Of a stretch of DNA of 6,561 nucleotides, positions 1-3,738 are shown one piece after another (positions within the stretch are counted from its first letter, which is position 1; every line of letters starts with the position of its first letter). The position numbers were made by a program, and so were the translations under genes. Origin of the DNA: Ruminococcus sp. (GTDB taxonomy: Bacteria > Bacillota > Clostridia > Oscillospirales > Acutalibacteraceae); NCBI GenBank assembly GCA_022510985.1, contig JAFLSL010000063.1, forward strand, positions 1-6,561, written 5' to 3'. The notes under the pieces were generated by a model. That model ran no database searches. It saw only the letters and a program-made list of their open reading frames with translations, and was not told where the DNA came from.

Positions 1-1498
1 CCTTAAAGTCCATATCGCCGAAGAAGTCCTCAAGACCCTGAATATCAACCATTGTCATCCATCTCTCGCCCTCAGTGATAAGGCCGCAGGAAATACCTGC
101 TACAGGAGCCTTAATCGGAACACCTGCGTCCATAAGTGCAAGTGTTGAACCGCAGACAGAACCCTGTGAGGTTGAGCCGTTTGAGGAAAGAACCTCAGAT
201 ACAAGACGGAGTGCATACGGGAATTCCTCAACAGGAGGAATTACGGGAAGAAGTGCACGCTCAGCGAGTGCACCGTGACCGATTTCACGACGTCCCGGAC
301 CGCGGCTGGGCTTTGTCTCACCTACCGAATAGCTAGGGAAGTTGTAGTGATGGATATATCTCTTTTCTGTTTCTCCGTCAAGTCCGTCGAGGAGCTGTTT
401 CTCGGAAACAGAACCTAAGGTTGCGATTGTGAGAACCTGTGTCTGTCCTCTTGTGAACATACCTGAACCGTGAACTCTCGGAATAACGCCTACCTCGGAT
501 GCGAGCGGACGGATATCGTCCATTTCACGACCGTCTACACGCTTTTTCTCATCTAAAAGCCAACGGCGTACGATAGTTTTCTGTGTCTTATAAAGGCACT
601 CGTCAATCTTAGCTTCACTTTCGGGATAAACCTCGTCAAACTTCTCGTGAACAGCCTCGTAGATGGGTTTTAATCTCTCGTCACGAACTGTCTTATCATC
701 GGTATCGAGAGCAACCTTAACGTCAGCCTCAGCGAAGTTGTAGATAGCCTCAAACATATCGTGGTCGGGATCGTTTGATGGATAAGTAAACTTAGGCTTA
801 CCGATTTCATCAACGATGCCGTTGATAAACTCGATAATCTTCTGGTTAGCCTCGTGACCTGCCATAATAGCGTTGTACATTGTTTCATCGTCAACACAGT
901 TAGCACCGGCCTCAATCATAGCAATTCTTTCGCTTGTTGAAGCAACAGTTGTTGCCATATCGGATACAGCCCTCTGCTCCTCAGTCGGGTTGATAACGAT
1001 TTCGCCGTCAACAAGTCCTACGGAACATCCGCTGATAGGACCGTTCCACGGAACATCTGAGATTGAAATTGCGATAGAAGTACCTACCATAGCCGCAATT
1101 TCAGGTGAGCAATCGGGATCAACAGCCATAACTGTACATACTACAGAGCAGTCGTTACGCATATCCTTCGGGAAAAGCGGACGGATAGGACGGTCGATTA
1201 CACGGCTTGTGAGGATAGCCTTTTCGGAAGGACGTCCCTCACGCTTTAAGAAAGAGCCGGGAATTCTTCCTGCTGCGTACTGTTTCTCCTCGTAGTCAAC
1301 GGAAAGCGGGAAAAAATCAACGCCGTCTCTGGGCTTCGGAGAAGCTGTTACAGCAACGTGTACAACAGTTTCGCCGTAGCTGACTAAGCAGGCACCGTTA
1401 GCAAGCTGTGTCATTTTGCCGGTTTCAACCTTTAAAGGTCTGCCGGCAAATTCTGTTTCAAAAACTTTGTAGTTCGGAAACTCCATTTTCTTGTTCAT
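1..1498 (-). CDS. pnp: Polyribonucleotide nucleotidyltransferase (PNPase), N-terminal 499 residues; 3' end outside window
   Basis: PNPase is a trimeric 3'-to-5' exoribonuclease that degrades RNA with phosphate to nucleoside diphosphates and can add tails in reverse. I translated the minus strand from ATG 1498-1496; 499 codons stay open to the window edge. The first RNase PH domain covers about residues 6-150, with GRIPGSFLKREGRP at 78-91 matching the RNA-binding FFRR loop (FLKR here, a Gram-positive-like form). The all-helical domain lies at about 150-240. The second, catalytic RNase PH domain starts near 315: the phosphate-binding SNGSTSQGSVCGS is at 439-451, and the acidic metal-binding segment EDFFGDMDF is at 490-498. 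Full-length PNPase is about 700 residues, so the end of this domain and the KH and S1 RNA-binding domains lie past the left edge. The start is supported by AAAGGA 6 nt upstream. It lies 181 nt downstream of rpsO on the same strand, the conserved rpsO-pnp order. No frameshift or odd residue is seen. Confidence 0.97.
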   Translation of the reverse strand, partial: MNKKMEFPNYKVFETEFAGRPLKVETGKMTQLANGACLVSYGETVVHVAVTASPKPRDGVDFFPLSVDYEEKQYAAGRIPGSFLKREGRPSEKAILTSRVIDRPIRPLFPKDMRNDCSVVCTVMAVDPDCSPEIAAMVGTSIAISISDVPWNGPISGCSVGLVDGEIVINPTEEQRAVSDMATTVASTSERIAMIEAGANCVDDETMYNAIMAGHEANQKIIEFINGIVDEIGKPKFTYPSNDPDHDMFEAIYNFAEADVKVALDTDDKTVRDERLKPIYEAVHEKFDEVYPESEAKIDECLYKTQKTIVRRWLLDEKKRVDGREMDDIRPLASEVGVIPRVHGSGMFTRGQTQVLTIATLGSVSEKQLLDGLDGETEKRYIHHYNFPSYSVGETKPSRGPGRREIGHGALAERALLPVIPPVEEFPYALRLVSEVLSSNGSTSQGSVCGSTLALMDAGVPIKAPVAGISCGLITEGERWMTMVDIQGLEDFFGDMDFK

Positions 1499-1631
1499 AA
1501 AAAATCCTTTCCGGAGCATAGCTCCACTTTATATTTCACAGGATTTTTTAGCAACACTTAGCAATAAAACCAACCTGCAAACAACTTTACAAGCTCGTTT
1601 TACCGCTAAAGCGAGTGCATCAAAAATCCTG
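1499..1631 (-). promoter_or_regulatory. pnp leader with two mutually exclusive RNA pairings, one covering the pnp ribosome binding site
   Basis: Read on the minus strand, the segment at 1549-1540 is AAAAAATCCT. It is perfectly complementary over 10 nt to AGGATTTTTT at 1508-1499, which contains the pnp Shine-Dalgarno sequence and its spacer. Nearly the same segment (1548-1539, AAAAATCCTG) is perfectly complementary over 10 nt to CAGGATTTTT at 1631-1622, extendable outward by two G-U pairs and a U-A pair. The two pairings cannot form together. Inside the first lies a small perfect hairpin, GGAGC-TAT-GCTCC (1525-1513); inside the second lies a hairpin at 1615-1594 with one mismatch and a GCGG loop. 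The pairing is seen in the sequence. A role in translational control of pnp is inference, suggested by the well-known autoregulation of pnp through its leader in E. coli. A weak internal promoter (TTGCTA 1554-1549, TATAAA 1533-1528, spacer only 15) could alternatively start transcription inside this region. Confidence 0.4.
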
Positions 1632-1647
1632 CAATAAACGCAATATA

Positions 1648-1669
1648 GGGCAAACGTTACCGCCTGCCC
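1648..1669 (-). other. Stem-loop just after rpsO (processing or attenuation hairpin)
   Basis: On the minus strand GGGCAGGC and GTTTGCCC form an 8-bp stem with two G-U pairs around a six-base GGTAAC loop, starting 11 nt after the rpsO stop codon. The opposite strand would have A-C mismatches at those two positions, so the structure belongs to the rpsO-pnp transcript. It lacks a following U-tract (TATATTGCG follows), so it is unlikely to be a full terminator. It may be an mRNA-stabilising or nuclease-processing hairpin between rpsO and pnp, by analogy with the structured spacer of the E. coli operon. The function is inference. Confidence 0.4.
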
Positions 1670-1679
1670 CAGAATTTTC

Positions 1680-1943
1680 TTACTTACGAATACCGCATCT
1701 CTTGATGATTGAACGATATCTCTCAATATCTACCTTAGTAAGATACTTAAGGAGAGAACGTCTCTGACCAACCATTTTAAGAAGTCCGCGACGGGAATGG
1801 TGATCCTTCTTGTGAACCTTGAGATGATCTGTTAAATCGTTAATTCTCTTTGTAAGAAGTGCAATCTGTACCTCAGGAGAGCCTGTGTCGCCCTCGTGAG
1901 TAGCGTACTCGGCAATAATAGCCGCCTTTTCTTCAGGTAACAT
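1680..1943 (-). CDS. rpsO: Small ribosomal subunit protein S15
   Basis: S15 is an early-binding protein of the 30S platform that contacts the central domain of 16S rRNA (helices 20-22 junction). The 87-residue product is close to the usual 88-89 and spans the whole family. Visible signatures are the [17 protein letters not shown] stretch at about 18-34, the [22 protein letters not shown] block at about 41-62 that carries the RNA-contacting His, Asp, Ser and Arg residues, and the basic tail [16 protein letters not shown] at 1943-1941 is preceded by AGGTGGA at a normal distance, and no upstream in-frame start is better placed. It is the first gene of an rpsO-pnp operon with its own promoter and a roughly 100-nt leader. 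S15 commonly represses its own mRNA, and the leader here is structured (see that entry). The identification is secure. Confidence 0.98.
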   Translation of the reverse strand: MLPEEKAAIIAEYATHEGDTGSPEVQIALLTKRINDLTDHLKVHKKDHHSRRGLLKMVGQRRSLLKYLTKVDIERYRSIIKRCGIRK

Positions 1944-1975
1944 TTTTATTCCACCTTTTTAAAATATTTGCCAAA

Positions 1976-2039
1976 GCACAGGTTAAGGCTGTGAAACTCC
2001 GCATTACGGCTTAATCCATAATCCGTGCAAAAGCTTAAC
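1976..2039 (-). promoter_or_regulatory. Structured rpsO leader, candidate S15 autoregulatory RNA
   Basis: The predicted start near 2040 leaves a roughly 97-nt leader. On the minus strand, CACAG (1993-1989) and CTGTG (1981-1977) form a hairpin with a seven-base loop. That loop contains CTTAAC (1987-1982), an exact complement of GTTAAG (2039-2034) at the 5' end of the leader. GCAC (2028-2025) can also pair with GTGC (1979-1976), which would cross the GTTAAG/CTTAAC pairing as a pseudoknot. A further imperfect stem (GCACGG 2028-2023 with CCG 2009-2007 and TGC 2003-2001) is nested between the outer pair. The complementarities are seen directly. The reading as an S15-binding switch rests on S15 leader regulation being known in several bacterial groups; I cannot match this to one of the described leader classes. 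Confidence 0.4.
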
Positions 2040-2046
2040 AAACGAT

Positions 2047-2075
2047 ATTATAACACAACTAATCCAAAAAGTAAA
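2047..2075 (-). promoter_or_regulatory. Promoter of the rpsO-pnp operon
   Basis: On the minus strand the -35 box TTTACT (2075-2070) is separated by exactly 17 bp from a perfect -10 box TATAAT (2052-2047), which is preceded by TG one base upstream (extended -10, TGT-TATAAT). Transcription would begin near 2040. The strong -10 with a moderate -35 is typical of a housekeeping sigma-A promoter, and it lies just past the terminator of the preceding XRE gene. Confidence 0.8.
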
Positions 2076-2123
2076 GGATTAATTTTAGTTTTATACGGTT
2101 TTATGTGAAATAATCTCGTCATT

Positions 2124-2159
2124 AAAAAAAGCCGATTTCTCCCCCTTGGGAAAATCGGC
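2124..2159 (-). terminator. Rho-independent terminator of the XRE regulator gene
   Basis: On the minus strand GCCGATTT (2159-2152) pairs perfectly with AAATCGGC (2138-2131). Inner CCC/GGG pairing extends the stem, and seven U residues (2130-2124) follow. It begins about 18 nt after the XRE stop codon. The plus strand has no T-tract after the hairpin, so termination acts only on minus-strand transcripts and separates this gene from rpsO. Confidence 0.92.
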
Positions 2160-2177
2160 AATTATCAAAAATCTTTA

Positions 2178-2549
2178 TTAATCTTTTTCTTTAACAATTT
2201 TGGCAATCTGCTTTCCGATAAATTCTTTTTGCTCAGAGTTCATACTTCTGTACGCAAGAAGAATCTGCTCTTCGGTTGGTGTAAGATTACTTGTTACATC
2301 ACTTTTATTATCACTCGACGCAACCAAAGCAGTCATTCCCTCTTCGGTATAACCGAGAAGAGTGTTAAAATCGACACTAAGAATATCACAAATTTTCTTA
2401 AGTTTTTCCTGACCCGGCTCTGATTTTCCTGTTTCATAGTAGGTGTATGTTGAGCGAGAGATATTTAACATATCCGCCATTTCCTGCTGAGAATATTTTG
2501 AGTGTTTCTTACGAAGGTCTCTTAGATGTCTACCAAATGACTTTGACAT
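2178..2549 (-). CDS. XRE-family helix-turn-helix transcriptional regulator
   Basis: The 123-residue product is a small DNA-binding repressor-like protein. The HTH_3 (Cro/C1) domain covers about residues 6-62: RHLRDLRKKHSKYSQQEMAD, then the recognition helix region NISRSTYTYYETGKSEPG at 29-46, then LKKICDILSVDFNTLLG. A polar linker (about 70-88) leads to a C-terminal helix pair, LTPTEEQILLAYRSMNSEQKEF and onward to KEKD, a tail often seen in SinR/phage-repressor-like proteins that probably mediates dimerisation. There is no LexA-type peptidase domain, membrane segment or ligand domain. ATG 2549-2547 follows AGGAAAGGTGG. The gene is monocistronic, with a strong promoter upstream and a terminator downstream. 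No toxin partner or target operon adjoins it, so its regulon cannot be deduced; autoregulation is plausible given repeats at its promoter. Confidence 0.9.
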   Translation of the reverse strand: MSKSFGRHLRDLRKKHSKYSQQEMADMLNISRSTYTYYETGKSEPGQEKLKKICDILSVDFNTLLGYTEEGMTALVASSDNKSDVTSNLTPTEEQILLAYRSMNSEQKEFIGKQIAKIVKEKD

Positions 2550-2594
2550 AAAGATTTACCACCTTTCCTCATTCCCAATAAACATAGAATATAC

Positions 2595-2632
2595 ATATAG
2601 TATTTGCATCTAAAATATCTTTTATATAGTAT
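2595..2632 (-). repeat. Paired 9-bp repeat at the XRE promoter, candidate operator
   Basis: The minus-strand sequence ATACTATAT occurs twice, at 2632-2624 overlapping the -10 box and at 2603-2595 in the early transcribed region, with starts 29 bp apart. The second copy extends to ATACTATATGTAT, whose ATAC and GTAT ends form an inverted repeat. The placement fits binding by the adjacent XRE protein to shut off its own promoter. The repeats are seen; the operator role is inference, and the A/T-rich composition raises the chance of coincidence. Confidence 0.35.
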
Positions 2633-2656
2633 AAAATAGAAAAAATTCAATGTCAA
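2628..2656 (-). promoter_or_regulatory. Strong sigma-A promoter of the XRE regulator gene
   Basis: A consensus -35 box TTGACA (2656-2651) lies 17 bp from TATACT (2633-2628) on the minus strand. The start would be near 2621, giving a leader of about 72 nt. This is the closest match to consensus among the promoters in the window, so the gene would be highly expressed unless repressed, which fits an autoregulated repressor. Confidence 0.85.
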
Positions 2657-2728
2657 TATAAGTGGGTAAATTGTCACAGTTTTAGCGGAATATGACTGAA
2701 ATTTTTGTCTTTTTTCAATTTTCACCAC

Positions 2729-2757
2729 TTGCAAAATATACAATAACGAGTTATAAT
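2729..2757 (+). promoter_or_regulatory. Promoter of tRNA-Thr
   Basis: TTGCAA (2729-2734), a 17-bp spacer and a perfect TATAAT (2752-2757) place the start near 2764, about 16 nt before the mature tRNA. A/T tracts at about 2699-2722 just upstream resemble an UP element, common at stable-RNA promoters. It diverges from the XRE promoter, with 72 bp between the two -35 boxes. Confidence 0.8.
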
Positions 2758-2779
2758 AAAATACACATTAAAAGCTTAT

Positions 2780-2855
2780 GCTGGTGTAGCTCAGTCGGTA
2801 GAGCATCTCACTCGTAATGAGAAGGTCACGTGTTCAAGTCACGCCACCAGCTCCA
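2780..2855 (+). tRNA. tRNA-Thr, anticodon CGT (reads ACG)
   Basis: A full cloverleaf can be drawn. Acceptor stem GCTGGTG (2780-2786) pairs with CACCAGC (2845-2851). The D stem is GCTC/GAGC (2789-2792, 2801-2804). The anticodon stem TCTCA/TGAGA surrounds loop CTCGTAA (2811-2817), with anticodon CGT at 2813-2815. The variable loop is AGGTC, the T loop is TTCAAGT (2833-2839), the discriminator is T at 2852, and CCA is encoded at 2853-2855. The T stem ACGTG/CACGC has four pairs plus an A-C mismatch at position 49:65; everything else is regular, so I take it as functional. The gene stands alone with its own promoter and terminator. Confidence 0.97.
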
Positions 2856-2869
2856 TACTACTTTTCAAG

Positions 2870-2914
2870 GTAACAATTTCGATAATTTAATGTTTATCGG
2901 AATTGTTGCTTTTT
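2870..2914 (+). terminator. Rho-independent terminator after tRNA-Thr
   Basis: A 16-bp stem (2870-2885 with 2894-2909) containing two G-U pairs and an 8-base loop is followed directly by TTTTT (2910-2914). It starts 15 nt after the tRNA CCA end and isolates the tRNA from the acetyltransferase gene downstream. Confidence 0.9.
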
Positions 2915-2945
2915 ATCTTATGTATAAAAAGATATATGTAACTAA

Positions 2946-3017
2946 CAGGTAAAAGACACAAAAGATTTGGCTAAAACATTAGGCAGCGGCAACGTTGCAA
3001 TTGAATTTACGAGGTGA
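2946..3017 (+). other. Possible short coding remnant ahead of the acetyltransferase
   Basis: Between TAA (2943-2945) and TGA (3015-3017) one frame reads QVKDTKDLAKTLGSGNVAI and then EFTR. It has no start codon. The base composition here is richer in G and C than the neighbouring spacers and looks codon-like. The LAKTLGSGNVAI stretch recalls the xGSGxLxV motif of FlK-type thioesterases, but 23 codons are too few to identify anything. The TGA overlaps the ribosome binding site of the next gene. It may be the tail of a deleted gene or chance. Confidence 0.15.
3011..3016 (+). promoter_or_regulatory. Ribosome binding site that fixes the acetyltransferase start
   Basis: GAGGTG lies 6 nt before ATG 3023-3025. 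An in-frame GTG at 3014-3016 is part of this Shine-Dalgarno sequence and would lack one of its own, so the ATG is the start and the protein is 190, not 193, residues. Confidence 0.85.
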
Positions 3018-3022
3018 TAAAT

Positions 3023-3595
3023 ATGGAGTTAAAAGAATTTTTGCGTATTATGGACAGCGGAGATGAGGTTATTGCCTTCAGCGAAGTACATCAGTATATG
3101 ACATTTCTTTCTAATGAAGCGATGAAAACAACCGCTGACCTTAACAATTCTTACCACACGCCCGAGGAGATAAAAGAGCTAATGGAAAAACTCACGGGCA
3201 GAAATTTCCCCGAGGGAGCATATATGTTTCCGCCGTTTTATACCGACTGCGGAAAGAATTTAAAAATCGGAAAAAATGTATTTATTAATTCTGGGTGTCA
3301 GTTTCAGGATCAGGGCGGAATAACCCTCGGCGACGGAACCCTTGTAGGACCGAAAACCGTAATCGCAACGCTCAATCATTCTTTAAATCCTGACAAACGT
3401 GCAAATCTCATTCCATCACCTGTAAACATAGGCAAGAATGTATGGATAGGTGCGAATGTGACAATTTTACCCGGTGTAACGATTGGCGACGGTGCAGTGA
3501 TTGCCGCCGGTGCGGTTGTAAATAGAGATGTTGAGGCGAACACCGTTGTCGGCGGTGTGCCTGCAAAATATATCAAAACAATTGATCTATCATAA
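3023..3595 (+). CDS. Hexapeptide-repeat O-acetyltransferase (LacA/maltose acetyltransferase-like)
   Basis: The 190-residue product belongs to the left-handed beta-helix acyltransferases that move acetyl from acetyl-CoA to a hydroxyl of a sugar or related acceptor, as cytosolic trimers. The N-terminal helical part (about 1-75) takes the place of the Mac domain. Hexapeptide repeats follow: [16 protein letters not shown] (77-92), [19 protein letters not shown] (98-116), then [37 protein letters not shown] (134-170) and the family-typical [10 protein letters not shown] (175-184). His119 in ATLNHS matches the catalytic histidine of LacA. The length is normal for the family (about 185-200). The substrate cannot be told from the sequence. 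It is a single gene with a terminator-like hairpin after it; no convincing promoter is visible in the 108 nt after the tRNA terminator, so how it is expressed is unclear. Confidence 0.9.
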   Translation: MELKEFLRIMDSGDEVIAFSEVHQYMTFLSNEAMKTTADLNNSYHTPEEIKELMEKLTGRNFPEGAYMFPPFYTDCGKNLKIGKNVFINSGCQFQDQGGITLGDGTLVGPKTVIATLNHSLNPDKRANLIPSPVNIGKNVWIGANVTILPGVTIGDGAVIAAGAVVNRDVEANTVVGGVPAKYIKTIDLS

Positions 3596-3617
3596 GAATA
3601 ACTCTAATAAATCTAAC

Positions 3618-3649
3618 AATCCCTTTTATATAAACAATAAAAGGGATTT
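3618..3649 (+). terminator. Probable terminator after the acetyltransferase gene
   Basis: AATCCCTTTTAT (3618-3629) and ATAAAAGGGATT (3637-3648) form a perfect 12-bp stem with a 7-base loop, beginning 22 nt after the stop codon. The following T-run is short (TTTAAT including stem bases), so termination may be partial. The minus-strand flank is also T-rich, but no minus-strand gene feeds it. Confidence 0.6.
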
Positions 3650-3676
3650 AATAAACAATTCCATATATTTATACAT

Positions 3677-3705
3677 TTGAAATTTTTCATATTATGGTAT
3701 ATAAT
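3677..3705 (+). promoter_or_regulatory. Promoter of htpG
   Basis: TTGAAA (3677-3682), a 17-bp spacer and perfect TATAAT (3700-3705) give a start near 3712 and a leader of about 27 nt. It looks like a plain sigma-A promoter. I see no CIRCE inverted repeat (TTAGCACTC/GAGTGCTAA) and no CtsR-type tandem GGTCAAA nearby. Confidence 0.85.
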
Positions 3706-3723
3706 GTTCATTAATTTAGATGT

Positions 3724-3729
3724 AAAGGA
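3724..3729 (+). promoter_or_regulatory. Ribosome binding site that fixes the htpG start
   Basis: AAAGGA ends 9 nt before ATG 3739-3741. The earlier in-frame ATG at 3730 directly abuts this site and has no usable spacing, so translation should begin at MAKKQF, giving 625 residues. Confidence 0.85.
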
Positions 3730-3738
3730 ATGGTAATT

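Noticed and set aside
873..1295. A 140-codon open frame on the plus strand inside pnp, plus shorter ones at 75-336 (plus) and 670-915 (minus, another frame)
   Set aside because: They lie within the well-supported pnp coding region in other frames, have no ribosome binding sites or recognisable protein features, and are low-complexity Ser/Thr/Ile-rich shadows.
78..1498. FLKR instead of FFRR in the PNPase RNA-binding loop as a functional change
   Set aside because: The substitutions are conservative, and similar forms occur in Gram-positive PNPases; the other catalytic motifs are normal.
1529..1726. A 65-codon minus-strand frame bridging the end of rpsO and the rpsO-pnp spacer
   Set aside because: It overlaps rpsO in another frame and runs through the structured spacer; its start has no good ribosome binding site and the sequence resembles no family I know.
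2229..2743. Frames at 2229-2423 (plus) and 2522-2743 (minus) around the XRE gene
   Set aside because: The first is antisense to the XRE gene; the second runs through its promoter and leader and is Tyr/Leu-rich only because the DNA is A/T-rich.
2818..2844. A-C mismatch at position 49:65 as a sign of a tRNA pseudogene
   Set aside because: It is a single mismatch at the edge of the T stem; all other stems, the T loop, the CCA end, the promoter and the terminator are intact.
2780..2860. tRNA 3' end as an integrative-element attachment site
   Set aside because: I found no second copy of the tRNA 3' sequence in the window, and no integrase or mobile gene is present.
3014..3016. GTG as the acetyltransferase start
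   Set aside because: The GTG is itself part of the Shine-Dalgarno GAGGTG; ATG 3023 has the proper spacing.
3730..3732. ATG at 3730 as the htpG start
   Set aside because: It abuts the AAAGGA site with no spacer; ATG 3739 has a workable distance and gives the usual MAKKQF-type start.
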